64,000 bases of DNA from an uncultured Erythrobacter sp. (GCA_913061345.1 CAJXTZ010000002.1:1-64000); one strand, 5' to 3'; counted from the stretch's first letter, positions 36,827-46,360 are shown. The notes: generated by a model not told the origin, from the sequence alone. Translations and numbers: made by a program.

Positions 36827-37681
36827 ATGGCCGCGGCTGTGAGCGAACCGAACGAACCCTTATCTCCCGGCCTCTATATAGTCGCGACGCCGATTGGCAA
36901 TCTCGGCGATATTACTGTGCGCGCCAGCAAGGTGTTGTCGCAATGCGATGGCATCGCCTGCGAGGATACGCGGGTAACGCAGAAACTTGTCAGGCACCTG
37001 GGAATATCCAAGCCGTTGTGGCGCTATGACGACCATTCCGCCCCGAACGACCGCGCACGGCTGATCGAATCGATGCGGGACCGGGCCGTGGCCCTGGTAA
37101 GCGATGCGGGGATGCCGCTGGTGTCCGACCCCGGATTTCGACTGGTGCGCGAGGCGCGCGAGGCTGGCATACCCGTAACGGTGCTGCCCGGAGCCAATGC
37201 ACCGCTTACGGCGCTGGCACTGTCAGGCTTGCCTAACGACCGCTTCCTGTTCGCAGGCTTCCTGCCATCGAAGGACAAGGCGCGAAGAGAAGTGCTGAAG
37301 GAACTGGGCATCGTACGCTCTACCCTTATCTTCTTCGAAACCTCTCCTCGCCTCGCCAAGAGCCTTTCCGCCGTTGCCAAAGTGCTGCCGGGCCGGGAGG
37401 TCGCGGTGGCGCGCGAGTTGACGAAATTTTACGAGGAATGCCGCAGCGGCACGGCTGAGGAACTGCTCGAGCACTACCAGTCGCACCCACCCAAGGGCGA
37501 GATCGTCCTGCTGGTTGGACCGCCGCCCGAAATTGAGCACGACGCGGCAGACGCCGACGAGATGCTGCGTGAACTGCTTGAAACAGAAAAACCGTCGCAG
37601 GCCGCTGCGCAGGTGGCGAAGGTGACGGGGCTGGACCGCAAGATGCTTTATGCTCGCGCAATGGAGCTGAAGGCGCGATGA
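36827..37681 (+). CDS. rsmI: 16S rRNA (cytidine-1402-2'-O)-methyltransferase
   Basis: This 284-residue SAM enzyme methylates the 2'-O of C1402 in 16S rRNA, fine-tuning the decoding centre. The N-terminus GLYIVATPIGNLGDITVRA and the blocks ACEDTRVTQKLVRHLGI, LVSDAGMPLVSDPGFRLVR and RFLFAGFLPSKDKAR are diagnostic. Its stop overlaps the yraN start (ATGA). It heads the operon rsmI-yraN-gshB-DedA and is divergent from the LpoA-like gene with a 27-base gap. Confidence 0.96.
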   Translation: MAAAVSEPNEPLSPGLYIVATPIGNLGDITVRASKVLSQCDGIACEDTRVTQKLVRHLGISKPLWRYDDHSAPNDRARLIESMRDRAVALVSDAGMPLVSDPGFRLVREAREAGIPVTVLPGANAPLTALALSGLPNDRFLFAGFLPSKDKARREVLKELGIVRSTLIFFETSPRLAKSLSAVAKVLPGREVAVARELTKFYEECRSGTAEELLEHYQSHPPKGEIVLLVGPPPEIEHDAADADEMLRELLETEKPSQAAAQVAKVTGLDRKMLYARAMELKAR

Positions 37682-38031
37682 AACGCCAGCTTGCCGAACA
37701 GCGCGGTCGCAAGGCCGAGGACGAAGCGGCACGCTGGCTGGAAGGGCAGGGGTGGGGTATCGTCGCCCGCCGCCGCAAGACCAGGGTTGGCGAGATAGAC
37801 CTTATCGCCAAGCGTGAAAGGTTGATCGCTTTTGTCGAGGTCAAGTGGCGCCAGCGCGCAGCCGATCTCGACCTTGCCATCGACGAACATCGTCTCTCCC
37901 GTGTCGCTGCCGCTGCCGAAAGCGTAGCGCACGAATATGCGACGGATGGCGAAGATATGCGGATCGACGTGATCTTGCTTGCACCCGGAGCGCCGCCTCG
38001 CCACATCGAGAACGCATGGATGCCCTATTGA
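37678..38031 (+). CDS. YraN/UPF0102 family protein
   Basis: This 117-residue protein has a restriction-endonuclease-like core: RGRKAEDEAARWLEGQGW, then RRKTRVGEIDLIAK and LIAFVEVKWR. The D/E/VEVK pattern suggests a nuclease fold, though activity is unproven for the family. The ATG overlaps the rsmI stop, so the two are coupled. gshB starts 10 bases after its stop. Confidence 0.92.
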   Translation: MKRQLAEQRGRKAEDEAARWLEGQGWGIVARRRKTRVGEIDLIAKRERLIAFVEVKWRQRAADLDLAIDEHRLSRVAAAAESVAHEYATDGEDMRIDVILLAPGAPPRHIENAWMPY

Positions 38032-38041
38032 GGAATACACG

Positions 38042-38995
38042 ATGAGCTTGCGCGTTGCCGTCCAGATGGACCCTATCGAATCGGTCAAGATCGCCGGGGA
38101 TTCCAGCTTTGCCCTCATGCTGGAGGCGCAGGCGCGCGGCCACTCGCTTTGGCATTACGATGTCACGACACTGGCGTGGGAGGAGGGCCGGATCACGGCC
38201 TGGGCCAAACCTGTCACCGTGCAACGCGTGGAGGGCGACCATTTCAGCGCCGGCACGCTGGCGAAGATCGACCTGGGCGATGATATCGACGTTATCCTAA
38301 TGCGGCAGGATCCGCCGTTCCACCTCGGTTATATAAGCGCCGCGTTGCTGCTGGACAGGCTCAAGGGAAAGACCCTCGTCAGCAACGATCCGCGCGAAGT
38401 CATCAATGCACCGGAAAAAATGTTCGTGCTGGATTATGCCCGCTTCATGCCGCCCACGTTGATTGCGCGAAAGCTGGACGACGTGCTGGAATTCCAGCGC
38501 AAGCACGGCGCGGTCGTGGTGAAGCCGCTGCACGGCAATGGAGGCAAGGCCATATTCAAGATCGACGAAAGCGGCACCAACACCTCCGCCCTGTTAGAGG
38601 TGTTCAACCAGACGTGGCCCGAACCGCACATGGTGCAGCCATTCCTCCCCAGCGTTGCCGAGGGCGACAAGCGCATCGTGCTGGTGGATGGCGAGGTGGC
38701 GGGCGCCATCAACCGCAAGCCGGGCGAGGGGGAGTTCCGCTCCAACCTGGCGCAAGGGGGCTCTGCCGAGGCAAGCGGACTGACCGAGCGCGAGCAGGAA
38801 ATATGCGGTGCAATGGGGCCGGAGCTAAAGCGCCGTGGCCTTACCTTCGTGGGCATTGACGTGATCGGCGGTGAATGGCTGACCGAAATCAACGTCACCA
38901 GCCCCACCGGCATCGTCGCGATCGACAAATACAACGGTACTAACACGGCCGGCATGATCTGGGATGCGCTGGAGCGGCGCCATTCGGAAATGTGA
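38042..38995 (+). CDS. gshB: glutathione synthetase
   Basis: This 317-residue ATP-grasp enzyme joins gamma-glutamylcysteine and glycine to form glutathione. Blocks are VAVQMDPIESVKIAGDSSFA, VILMRQDPPFHLGYI, VVKPLHGNGGKAIFKI, RIVLVDGEVAGAINRKP and EINVTSPTGI. Length is normal for bacterial GshB. The start follows GAGGA and matches the family N-terminus; an upstream extension lies inside yraN. gshA is not in the window. Confidence 0.96.
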   Translation: MSLRVAVQMDPIESVKIAGDSSFALMLEAQARGHSLWHYDVTTLAWEEGRITAWAKPVTVQRVEGDHFSAGTLAKIDLGDDIDVILMRQDPPFHLGYISAALLLDRLKGKTLVSNDPREVINAPEKMFVLDYARFMPPTLIARKLDDVLEFQRKHGAVVVKPLHGNGGKAIFKIDESGTNTSALLEVFNQTWPEPHMVQPFLPSVAEGDKRIVLVDGEVAGAINRKPGEGEFRSNLAQGGSAEASGLTEREQEICGAMGPELKRRGLTFVGIDVIGGEWLTEINVTSPTGIVAIDKYNGTNTAGMIWDALERRHSEM

Positions 38996-39030
38996 CCGGA
39001 CCGATTGCGCAGGTAGCGGGTTAGTCACCC

Positions 39031-39645
39031 ATGGACACCCTTATCATCGACCTGATCGAGCGCGGCGGATATTTCGGCATTTTCCTGCTGATGGCGTTGG
39101 AGAACATCATCCCTCCCGTGCCCAGCGAAGTGATCATGGGTATCGGCGGTCTTTTAGTGCAGCGCGGGTCGATGGAATTCTGGCCGCTACTGCTAATCGG
39201 CACGCTGGGCACGGTTGCGGGCAACTACTTCTGGTACTGGATCGGAGACAAGTGGGGCTACGAGCGGCTCGAGCCCTTCGTAAACAGCTGGGGTCGCTGG
39301 CTGACGGTGGACTGGGAGCACATCGCAAAGGCGCAGGTATTTTTCGTCCATCGTGGGCACTGGGTCGTGTTTTTCCTCCGCTTTTCTCCGTTCCTGCGAA
39401 CGATTATCTCGCTCCCCGCTGGTCTGTCGCACATGCCGTTGGCGCGTTTTTTCGGCTATACCTTTGCCGGATCACTGATCTGGAACGCCCTGCTTATCAA
39501 GGGTGGGGAGTGGCTGGGGCACTGGCTCGAAGATTCGCAGCACATCATCGGCTGGATCATCATAGGCATGATCGTGCTGACTGTAGTGGGATATGTCTGG
39601 CGGTTGCTTACCTGGACCCCCCGTGCCGATCGCGAGGAGGGCTAA
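39031..39645 (+). CDS. DedA family membrane protein
   Basis: This 204-residue integral membrane protein has the DedA/SNARE-associated core: ENIIPPVPSEVIMGIGGLL, then GNYFWYWIGDKWGYERLEPF, and FFLRFSPFLRTIISLPAGLS. These carry the conserved arginine and proline residues of re-entrant helices. Bacterial DedA members (UptA-type) are implicated in recycling undecaprenyl phosphate and membrane homeostasis. It closes the rsmI-yraN-gshB unit. Its stop overlaps the convergent xerC stop by a few bases. Confidence 0.92.
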   Translation: MDTLIIDLIERGGYFGIFLLMALENIIPPVPSEVIMGIGGLLVQRGSMEFWPLLLIGTLGTVAGNYFWYWIGDKWGYERLEPFVNSWGRWLTVDWEHIAKAQVFFVHRGHWVVFFLRFSPFLRTIISLPAGLSHMPLARFFGYTFAGSLIWNALLIKGGEWLGHWLEDSQHIIGWIIIGMIVLTVVGYVWRLLTWTPRADREEG

Positions 39646-40538
39646 TCGCTTTCTCTTGGATGGGCCGAGCGGTAAGCGTCCAGCATCTTTGCCGCGTCCA
39701 CCTGGGTATAGATTTGCGTCGAGCCAAGGCATGCATGACCCAGCAGTTCCTGAAGGCTTCTCAGGTCTGCGCCAGCTCCCAGCAAATGCGTTGCGAAACT
39801 GTGCCGAAGTGCATGGGGCGTGGCGGTGGCAGGCAGGCCCAGCGCCTTGCGCGCCCGCGCCATCGCCTTTTGTATCATGCCTTGTGATAGTGGACCGCCC
39901 CGCGCGCCCCTGAATAGCGCCTCGCCCTTTTCGATAGGGTATGGGCAGGCTTCGGCATAGGCGGCAACGGCTTCCCGCACTATCGGTATGAGAGGCACGA
40001 CGCGCTGTTTGTTACCCTTTCCGGTAACGACCAGCGTATCTCCTAAAGGCAGGTCAGCATTCGTGAGGGAAAGCGCCTCTGCGATACGCAGGCCAGCGCC
40101 GTACATAAGCAGCAGCACCGCCGCATCGCGTAGGCCGATCCAGTCCTCGGTTGCAGTGGATTGTACCATGGCGGCCAATCCGGTTGCTTCGTCCGGTGTA
40201 ACCGGGCGGGGCAGACCTTTCTTCACGCGCGGTCCGCGCATTCGCGGCGCGGTTCCCGGTTCGGCGCCAACCTGTTCTCTCGCATAGCCGATAAAGCTTT
40301 TCAGAGCCGACAGTTCGCGCGCGGCAGAGACATTGACAATCCCCTCCGCCCGGCGCGCAGCGAGATGGCCGCGCAGATCGCGTGTCGAGATTGCTGCCAC
40401 CGCATTCCAGTCCGACAAATCCAGCGCCAGCAGCAGTCGCTCAGCGGTCACAACATAGGCGCGCACGGTGTGCGGACTGCGTCGCCGTGCCGTCGCGAGA
40501 TAATCGCGCCATTGGTGGAGAAGGGCAGACGCGCTCAT
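39642..40538 (-). CDS. xerC: tyrosine recombinase XerC
   Basis: This 298-residue site-specific recombinase resolves chromosome dimers at dif with XerD. The N-terminal SAM-like domain (LLHQWRDYLATARRRSPHTV) precedes the catalytic domain. The catalytic residues are the arginine in YGAGLRIAEAL, lysine in GKGNKQRVVP, HALRHSFATHLL, LLGHACLGSTQIYT, and the tyrosine of that last block. The start at 40538 overlaps the hemW stop (ATGA). XerC rather than XerD is inferred from length and similarity only. No phage or integron genes lie nearby, which favours a housekeeping role. Confidence 0.9.
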   Translation of the reverse strand: MSASALLHQWRDYLATARRRSPHTVRAYVVTAERLLLALDLSDWNAVAAISTRDLRGHLAARRAEGIVNVSAARELSALKSFIGYAREQVGAEPGTAPRMRGPRVKKGLPRPVTPDEATGLAAMVQSTATEDWIGLRDAAVLLLMYGAGLRIAEALSLTNADLPLGDTLVVTGKGNKQRVVPLIPIVREAVAAYAEACPYPIEKGEALFRGARGGPLSQGMIQKAMARARKALGLPATATPHALRHSFATHLLGAGADLRSLQELLGHACLGSTQIYTQVDAAKMLDAYRSAHPRESD

Positions 40539-41686
40539 GCCGAAACCAGTTCGTCCGCCACCAGGTCGGGCAACAGGGCGTCCAGCAAGGGCATACCCGC
40601 AGGCGCAACGCCAATGCGCGGGCCATCTGCCCACACCAGTCCGAGGTCGACGAAGTGCAGCAATCTGTCGCGATTTGTTAGCCCGTCGGCATCGATTCCA
40701 AACCGTGAGGTGCACTTACGCAAATCGACTCCTTCGCGCAGTCGCAACCCCATCAGCAGGGCCTCGGACGCCTGCTCGGGCAGTCCCAACTCGCGCTCTT
40801 CCTTCAATCCGTGGCCATTGCGTGCAACAGCATCCAGCCAGTTCTCCGGCTTCCTGTGCCGCAAGGTTGCCATACCGCCTCGCCGTCCGTGCGCGCCGGG
40901 CCCGATGCCCGCGTAATCCTCGTACCGCCAGTAGGTGAGGTTATGACGGCTCTCCTGGCCGGGGCGCGCGTGGTTGCTGATTTCATAGGCGGGGAGGCCG
41001 GCATCACGGGTCAATTCTCGCGTCACATCGAAAAGGTCTGCCGCAAAATCATCATCCAGCGGAATGAACCCGCCGCGCCGAACATCGCTGGCAAAGCGGG
41101 TGCCCGGCTCGATGGTGAGTTGGTAAAGCGAAAGATGCCCGGTGCCAAAACCCAACGCGCGTGAAAGTTGTTGTTTCCAATCGTGCTGCGTCTGGCCCGG
41201 CAGGGCATAAATCAGGTCGAAAGATACGCGCTCGAACACACTTTGCGCAGTTTCCAGCGCCTTTAACCCCTCGTCCACATTGTGCAGCCGACCAAGAAAC
41301 CGCAGCGCCGAATCGTCCAGCGATTGCAGGCCGAGCGAAACGCGATTGACGCCTGCCGTCGCCAGCGCTGCAAAATTTGCAGACTCCACCGAGGACGGAT
41401 TGGCCTCCAGCGTGATTTCGATATCCGGCGCGAAACCCCACAACTTCTGTGCCTCGACCAGCAAGGTTTCAACCAGCGCGGGCGGCATCAGTGACGGGGT
41501 ACCGCCTCCGAAGAAGATCGAGTGCAGCGGCTTTCCGCCGGCAACCCCTGCCTCGTGCCGCAGATCTGCCAGAAGCGCCGCTTGCCAGGCTTCCACATCC
41601 ACCCGGGCGCGCACGTGCGAGTTGAAATCGCAGTACGGGCACTTCGCCAGACAGAAGGGCCAATGGATGTAAAGTGCGCGAGCCAT
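40535..41686 (-). CDS. hemW: radical SAM heme chaperone HemW
   Basis: This 383-residue radical SAM protein binds heme and helps insert it into respiratory enzymes. The cluster motif is C12-LAK-C16-PY-C19, followed by DFNSH. Further blocks are FGGGTPSLMPP, VSLGLQSLDDSALRFLGR and the HemW-specific HNLTYWRYEDYAGIGPGAHG, which separates it from HemN coproporphyrinogen oxidase. The start is the ATG before ARALYIHWPFC. It overlaps xerC by 4 bases downstream and is co-transcribed with it. Confidence 0.94.
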   Translation of the reverse strand: MARALYIHWPFCLAKCPYCDFNSHVRARVDVEAWQAALLADLRHEAGVAGGKPLHSIFFGGGTPSLMPPALVETLLVEAQKLWGFAPDIEITLEANPSSVESANFAALATAGVNRVSLGLQSLDDSALRFLGRLHNVDEGLKALETAQSVFERVSFDLIYALPGQTQHDWKQQLSRALGFGTGHLSLYQLTIEPGTRFASDVRRGGFIPLDDDFAADLFDVTRELTRDAGLPAYEISNHARPGQESRHNLTYWRYEDYAGIGPGAHGRRGGMATLRHRKPENWLDAVARNGHGLKEERELGLPEQASEALLMGLRLREGVDLRKCTSRFGIDADGLTNRDRLLHFVDLGLVWADGPRIGVAPAGMPLLDALLPDLVADELVSA

Positions 41687-41734
41687 GTTGCCTGTTTCAG
41701 CATGGGTTAACCGGCACAAGTCAAGTTAAGTGTT

Positions 41735-42268
41735 ATGAAAAAGGGTCGGGTCATTGGCATCGCAATCGCGGCTTTGGGATCAATATGTGCTGTCGCCTCG
41801 CCACTTTCGGCGCAGCACCGGGAAAGGATAAACCCCTTCGCGATGGATCTGCTGGAGGAGCACAATCGGGCGCGCGCGCAAGTGGGCGTGGCGCGGCTGG
41901 AATGGAGCAGCCGCCTGGCCCGCGAGGCGCATGAATGGGCGCAGCATCTTGCCCGCGAAGGTCGCATGATCCATGCTAGTCGCGAACAGCGCGGCGGTAG
42001 TGGCGAGAACCTGTGGATGGGCTCGGCCGGATACTACGGCGCGGATACCATGGTAGGCGGATTTCTGGCCGAGCGGCAGCATTTCCGCAACGGCGCTTTC
42101 CCGCAGGTATCCAGCACCGGCAACTGGCGAGATGTCGGTCACTACACGCAAGTAATCTGGGGCAGCACGCGCGAAGTGGGTTGCGCCGTGGCGCGCGGGG
42201 GCGACAACGATTTCCTCGTCTGCCGATATTGGCCAGCAGGCAATATCTACAATCAGCGCGTGTTCTAG
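41735..42268 (+). CDS. secreted CAP (SCP/PR1) domain protein
   Basis: This 177-residue protein has a signal peptide ([21 protein letters not shown]). The CAP domain begins [20 protein letters not shown]. It contains GSGENLWMG and the family signature [19 protein letters not shown], and ends [18 protein letters not shown], the second CAP signature. CAP proteins bind lipids or have protease-like folds; bacterial roles are unclear. It converges with rdgB, overlapping by a few bases. Confidence 0.93.
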   Translation: MKKGRVIGIAIAALGSICAVASPLSAQHRERINPFAMDLLEEHNRARAQVGVARLEWSSRLAREAHEWAQHLAREGRMIHASREQRGGSGENLWMGSAGYYGADTMVGGFLAERQHFRNGAFPQVSSTGNWRDVGHYTQVIWGSTREVGCAVARGGDNDFLVCRYWPAGNIYNQRVF

Positions 42269-42894
42269 CCGCCGAACTGGTCTGCCTTCAATTTCGCAAA
42301 GGCATCGGCGCGGTGGCTGATGCCGTGCTTTTCCTGCGGCTCCAGTTCGGCAAAGGTTTGTTCGCGGCCCACCGGTACGAACACCGGATCATAGCCGAAA
42401 CCCATCGTGCCGCGCGGTGGCCAGGTCAGCGTACCATCGGCGCGGCCTTCATATACCGCGTGTTCGCCATCCGGCCATGCCAAGGCAAGGGTGCAGGAGA
42501 ACCAGCAATCGCGTGGTGTCTCTGGCCCGTGCGCCTGCAACATACCCTCTACTTTGCCCATCGCCATGTACCAGTCGCGGCCCGGTTTGCCTTCGAAGAA
42601 CTGCCGCTCGGCCCAATCTGCGGTGTAGACACCGGGTCGACCATCAAGAGCGGCAACCGACAACCCGCTGTCATCGGCGAGGGCGGGAAGGCCGGAAGCC
42701 TCCGCCGCCGCGCGCGCCTTTATCAATGCGTTCTCGACAAAGGTATTGCCGGTTTCGGGAGGTTCGGGAAGGCCCAGCGATCCTGCCGATATGCAATCGA
42801 GCCCGTAAGGCTCCATCAGCTTGGCAATTTCCTTCAGCTTGCCCGCATTGTGCGTGGCAATAACCAGCTTTCCCGATCCCAGCTTCCGGCTCAT
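42265..42894 (-). CDS. rdgB: XTP/dITP pyrophosphatase (RdgB/HAM1)
   Basis: This 209-residue enzyme removes non-canonical purine nucleotides such as dITP and XTP, converting them to monophosphates and pyrophosphate. Motifs are [54 protein letters not shown] (not more than its parts needed), and [11 protein letters not shown]. The C-terminal [15 protein letters not shown] is also conserved. The ATG overlaps the rph stop by 4 bases. The rph-rdgB pairing is conserved in many bacteria. Confidence 0.96.
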   Translation of the reverse strand: MSRKLGSGKLVIATHNAGKLKEIAKLMEPYGLDCISAGSLGLPEPPETGNTFVENALIKARAAAEASGLPALADDSGLSVAALDGRPGVYTADWAERQFFEGKPGRDWYMAMGKVEGMLQAHGPETPRDCWFSCTLALAWPDGEHAVYEGRADGTLTWPPRGTMGFGYDPVFVPVGREQTFAELEPQEKHGISHRADAFAKLKADQFGG

Positions 42895-43604
42895 TTCACC
42901 GCTTCGTCCTGTGCCTTGAAGATTTCGGCGCAGCCCATTTGCGCAAGCCGAAGCAGACGCAGCAAGCCTTCTTCGTCGTAGGTCGCGCCTTCTGCCGTGG
43001 CCTGCACCTCTGCGATCTGACCGCCTTCGATCAGCACGAAATTGGCATCGGCGTCGGCATCCGAATCCTCGATATAGTCGAGGTCCAGAACCGGCGTGCC
43101 CTTGTGAATGCCGCAAGAAATAGCGGCAATCTTGGCCGTCAGCGGATCGTCCTTAATGGTACCCGATTCCATCAGCTTGTTCACGGCGAGACGCAAAGCA
43201 ACCCACGCGCCAGAGATGGAAGCGGTCCGCGTACCGCCATCGGCCTGTATCACGTCGCAATCCAGCGTTATCTGCCGCTCGCCCAGCTTTTGCATATCGC
43301 ATACGGCGCGCAAGGATCGACCGATAAGGCGCTGTATTTCTTGCGTGCGTCCGCTCTGCTTGCCCTTGGCAGCTTCCCGGTTCCCACGCGTGTGAGTAGC
43401 GCGGGGCAGCATGGAATATTCGCCGGTGACCCAGCCCTGGCCTTTGCCGCGCAGCCACGGCGGAATACGCTCTTCTACACTGGCGGTGCACAGCACGCGG
43501 GTCTCGCCAAAGCTGATCAGGCAGCTGCCTTCAGCGTGCTTGGTAAAGCCGGTTTCGATGGTGATGGCGCGCATTTCGTCTGGCGCACGGCCGGAAGGTC
43601 GCAT
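42891..43604 (-). CDS. rph: ribonuclease PH
   Basis: This 237-residue phosphorolytic 3'-5' exoribonuclease trims tRNA 3' ends. The N-terminus [20 protein letters not shown] is the family start; a longer reading from 43682 runs into the divergent hrcA region and was rejected. Other blocks are [53 protein letters not shown] and [19 protein letters not shown]. It heads the rph-rdgB unit and is divergent from hrcA. Confidence 0.96.
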   Translation of the reverse strand: MRPSGRAPDEMRAITIETGFTKHAEGSCLISFGETRVLCTASVEERIPPWLRGKGQGWVTGEYSMLPRATHTRGNREAAKGKQSGRTQEIQRLIGRSLRAVCDMQKLGERQITLDCDVIQADGGTRTASISGAWVALRLAVNKLMESGTIKDDPLTAKIAAISCGIHKGTPVLDLDYIEDSDADADANFVLIEGGQIAEVQATAEGATYDEEGLLRLLRLAQMGCAEIFKAQDEAVK

Positions 43605-43662
43605 GTATTTCTCCGATGGGATGTTTGCGCCAGACGCCCTAGCGACTAGATAAGGTGCTGTC

Positions 43663-44706
43663 ATGGCTTCTCCACCGATCAATGAACTGACCAGCCGCGC
43701 ACGGGAGATATTCCGCCTCGTGGTGGAAGATTATCTCGCCAGCGGACAACCGGTGGGTTCGAAAACGATCGCGCAGCGGGGCGAAGTCGATCTTTCCCCT
43801 GCCTCGATCCGTTCGGTGTTGAGCGAGTTGGAAAGCTTCGGCTTGCTCGCTGCGCCGCACACCAGCGCAGGGCGGCTGCCAACCGATCTTGGCCTGCGCC
43901 TGTTCGTGGACGGTATCATGCAGGTGGCAGAACCCACGCAGGCAGAGCGCTCCGCCATTGAAACGCAGCTTGGCCAGCCCGGTCCGATAGAGGAGGCGCT
44001 GGCCAACACCAGTTCGCTGCTTTCCAACCTTTCCGGCGCAGCGGGCATGGTAATGGTGCCGCAGCGAGAAGCGCAGCTATCACAGATCAACTTGGTGCCA
44101 CTGGACGATCGCCGCGCCTTGGCCGTTCTGGTGGGGGAAGACGGGCATGTCGAGAACCGCGTACTCGATCTCGACGGTCCCGTTTCACCCAGCATCCTGC
44201 AAGAAGCGAGCAACTATATCTCCGCCCGTCTGCGGGGACGCACGCTGGCAGAGGCGGCAAAGGCAATGCAAGCCGACATAAATTCGGGCAAAAGCGAACT
44301 GGATGAGGCGAGCCAGCGTCTGGTGGAAGCCGGTATAGCAACGTGGAGCGAAGACGCGGCCAAGCGCCCGGTGCTGATCGTGCGCGGGGCATCCAATCTT
44401 ATCGACGAAAGCGCCGCGACGGATCTGGAACGTGTGCGTCAATTGCTCGATGACCTTGAAAACAAGCAATCGGTGGCGCAATTGCTCGACAGCGCGCGGC
44501 AGGCGGAATCGACCCGCATCTTTATCGGTGCGGAAAATCGACTGTTCGCGCTTTCCGGCTCGTCCGTCATTGCCGCGCCCTATCGCGATCGAGAGGGTAA
44601 AGTGGTTGGCGTGCTGGGTGTGATCGGACCGACGCGGTTGAATTACGCGCGCGTCGTTCCCATGGTGGACTTCACCGCCCATTCCCTGGGCAAGAGATTT
44701 GGTTAG
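43663..44706 (+). CDS. hrcA: heat-inducible transcription repressor HrcA
   Basis: This 347-residue repressor binds CIRCE operators, usually upstream of groESL. The N-terminal winged helix shows [20 protein letters not shown] and GSKTIAQR, then [19 protein letters not shown] and [19 protein letters not shown]. The C-terminal domain includes the GAF-like region and [20 protein letters not shown]. No CIRCE element is visible in front of hrcA, grpE or dnaK, so its targets probably lie outside the window. grpE begins 8 bases after its stop. Confidence 0.96.
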   Translation: MASPPINELTSRAREIFRLVVEDYLASGQPVGSKTIAQRGEVDLSPASIRSVLSELESFGLLAAPHTSAGRLPTDLGLRLFVDGIMQVAEPTQAERSAIETQLGQPGPIEEALANTSSLLSNLSGAAGMVMVPQREAQLSQINLVPLDDRRALAVLVGEDGHVENRVLDLDGPVSPSILQEASNYISARLRGRTLAEAAKAMQADINSGKSELDEASQRLVEAGIATWSEDAAKRPVLIVRGASNLIDESAATDLERVRQLLDDLENKQSVAQLLDSARQAESTRIFIGAENRLFALSGSSVIAAPYRDREGKVVGVLGVIGPTRLNYARVVPMVDFTAHSLGKRFG

Positions 44707-44714
44707 CGAGACAG

Positions 44715-45296
44715 ATGAGCGACAATGAAAATGGCCGCGACGAAGCGGTTGACAAGGAACTTGAAGGCGTACCCGAGGAACTCCTGTCGGACGACGAGGA
44801 CACCGAGGACGAAGGCCAGGATTTCGAGACGGAACTGGCGCGTTTGCGCGAAGATCTGGAAGCTTCGAAGCAGGAAACGCTTTATGCCAAGGCCGAAGCG
44901 CAGAACCAGCGCCGTCGCCTCGAGAAAGAGGTTCAAGACGCACGCGCCTATGCAGCCACGGGCTTTGCCCGCGATATTCTGAGCGTGGCGGATAATCTAG
45001 CGCGGGCGATTGACGCCATTCCCGAAGACCTGCGCGAAGACAGCAAGTTCAAGGGTCTTGTTGCCGGTATCCAGGCCACCCAGCGTGAACTGGACAAGGT
45101 CTTCACCCAGAACGGCATCACGCGTATTGCCGCCATGGGCCTGCCGCTGGACCCGAACCAGCACCAGGCCATGATGGAAGTCCCCACCGATGATGCCGAA
45201 CCGGGCACCATCGTGCAGGAAATGCAGGCAGGCTACATGATCAAGGATCGGTTGTTGCGCGCCAGCATGGTTGGTGTGGCCAAAAAGCCTGACTGA
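44715..45296 (+). CDS. grpE: nucleotide exchange factor GrpE
   Basis: This 193-residue cochaperone releases ADP from DnaK. A long N-terminal coiled coil (LARLREDLEASKQETLYAKA and QNQRRRLEKEVQDARAYA) is followed by the beta domain with DLARAID-like and VFTQNGITRIAAMGLPLDPN blocks, then HQAMMEVPTDDAEPGTI and YMIKDRLLRASMVGVAK. The N-terminus is acidic, as usual. It follows hrcA in one transcript. dnaK is 1.7 kb downstream and separately controlled. Confidence 0.95.
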   Translation: MSDNENGRDEAVDKELEGVPEELLSDDEDTEDEGQDFETELARLREDLEASKQETLYAKAEAQNQRRRLEKEVQDARAYAATGFARDILSVADNLARAIDAIPEDLREDSKFKGLVAGIQATQRELDKVFTQNGITRIAAMGLPLDPNQHQAMMEVPTDDAEPGTIVQEMQAGYMIKDRLLRASMVGVAKKPD

Positions 45297-45308
45297 AGCA
45301 GCAAGAGC

Positions 45309-45334
45309 GGAACCAGCACGTCGGTCTGATCGTA
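45309..45334 (+). promoter_or_regulatory. weak EcfG-type promoter match
   Basis: GGAAC at 45309-45313 is followed after 17 bases by CGTA (consensus CGTT), with the spacing of EcfG promoters. It would give a leader of about 30 bases to the glycine-zipper lipoprotein. One mismatch in a short motif makes this tentative. Confidence 0.3.
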
Positions 45335-45367
45335 ACCCCTTGGACACAGGGGCAAAGGAGACCGAAC

Positions 45368-45655
45368 ATGAAGAAGTTTTTGATCGCGCCCGCACTGCTT
45401 GCGTCGAGCCTTGGGCTTGGCGCTTGCGCAGAGAATTATGCTGTTGAAGGCGGCTTGGCCGGTGCTGCCGCCGGTGCAGGCGCCGCCGCCCTTCTTGGCG
45501 AAGACATCGAGACTTACGCTTTGGCTGGCGCTGCCATTGGCGGGGTGATCGGCTACGTCTCCGACAAGGATGACGATTGTGACGGTTATTATGGTGATGG
45601 GCGTTATGTCGATGACGACTGTCGTTACGACGACGATTACCAGCGCTATTTCTAG
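45368..45655 (+). CDS. small glycine-zipper lipoprotein
   Basis: This 95-residue protein has a lipoprotein signal (KKFLIAPALLASSLGLGAC) with lipobox LGAC. The middle is a glycine-zipper repeat (GGLAGAAAGAGAAALLG and ALAGAAIGGVIGYVSD). The tail is very rich in Asp and Tyr (DDDCDGYYGDGRYVDDDC). Such proteins lie in the outer membrane and are often stress-induced; function is unknown. AAGGAG precedes the ATG by 7 bases. A short CCCC-GGGG hairpin lies just upstream of the RBS. Confidence 0.8.
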   Translation: MKKFLIAPALLASSLGLGACAENYAVEGGLAGAAAGAGAAALLGEDIETYALAGAAIGGVIGYVSDKDDDCDGYYGDGRYVDDDCRYDDDYQRYF

Positions 45656-45686
45656 AGCCGGACACCGTCAGTCTGACGAAATATCA

Positions 45687-45715
45687 GGGCGTCGTCACTT
45701 CGAGTGACGGCGCCC
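45687..45715. terminator. hairpin between convergent genes
   Basis: GGGCG and CGTCAC pair with GTGACG and CGCCC with one mismatch each side and a 5-base loop. It sits in the gap between the lipoprotein gene and the Vgr-related gene. No T-run follows on either strand, so it may be an imperfect terminator. Confidence 0.5.
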
Positions 45716-45814
45716 CTCGTCAATACAACAACGCTTTGTTCATTCCACTGGCGGTCCGTGGGCCGGTGATCCCGGTACGGGTTTTCAAATTTCTCGGCTG
45801 CCTCGCGACGGCAC

Positions 45815-46339
45815 TTACGCGGCGGGTGATGGAGCCGTATCGGTTGCTCCCGGAAAATTCACCAGTACATCATATGCAGCCGGATCGGCCACGCCCGCCA
45901 GCTTGAAGCCGTTGCGAAGCAAAAACGCATGTTCAACGATCCGCGCCTGTTGTTCGATACCATATTTGTCCAGCGGGCATCCGGGTTTGAGCGTGTAATC
46001 GTATTTCGCCCAGGGCATCCGGTTAAGCACTAGATACCAGTCACCGCGTGTCTGCGTCTGCCACACATGGGTCATCTCGTGGATAAACAGTGCCTGTCGC
46101 CTGACCGGCGCGGCGGCGAAATCCTCGCAGTAGGCCTCCCCCGCCGGGTGAAAATGTATATGGCCTTTCGGGGCCATCGTGATGCGTTTCGGCTGGAAAA
46201 AGGCCCACTTTCGGCGCCTGATCCGAACCTTGGCATAATCGATGGCGTTGCCGAACATGCTGCGGGCGAGCGCGACCTCCCCCTTGCGCAGTGGTCGCTC
46301 ACCACCAACGGGGCAGGAGGTCGCATTCGTGTCGCTCAT
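45815..46339 (-). CDS. Vgr-related zincin-like protein
   Basis: This 174-residue protein resembles the sphingomonad proteins annotated as Vgr-related. The N-terminus CPVGGERPLRKGEVALAR is followed by MFGNAIDYAKVRIRRRKW, MAPKGHIHFHP and the zinc-protease motif FIHEMTHVWQ (HExxH). The HExxH and the short length suggest a DUF4157-like metallopeptidase core. No signal peptide is seen. No other type VI secretion gene occurs in the window, so a link to VgrG is only by name. It begins 21 bases downstream of the stop of the PCu(A)C gene on the same strand. Confidence 0.8.
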   Translation of the reverse strand: MSDTNATSCPVGGERPLRKGEVALARSMFGNAIDYAKVRIRRRKWAFFQPKRITMAPKGHIHFHPAGEAYCEDFAAAPVRRQALFIHEMTHVWQTQTRGDWYLVLNRMPWAKYDYTLKPGCPLDKYGIEQQARIVEHAFLLRNGFKLAGVADPAAYDVLVNFPGATDTAPSPAA

Positions 46340-46360
46340 GACAGACTTAGGCCAACGGTC

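Noticed and set aside
39642..40538. Integron or phage integrase
   Set aside because: The recombinase has XerC length and motifs, sits in an operon with hemW, and no attachment site or mobile genes are nearby.
43605..43662. CIRCE element before hrcA
   Set aside because: No TTAGCACTC-N9-GAGTGCTAA-like repeat is present in the gap.
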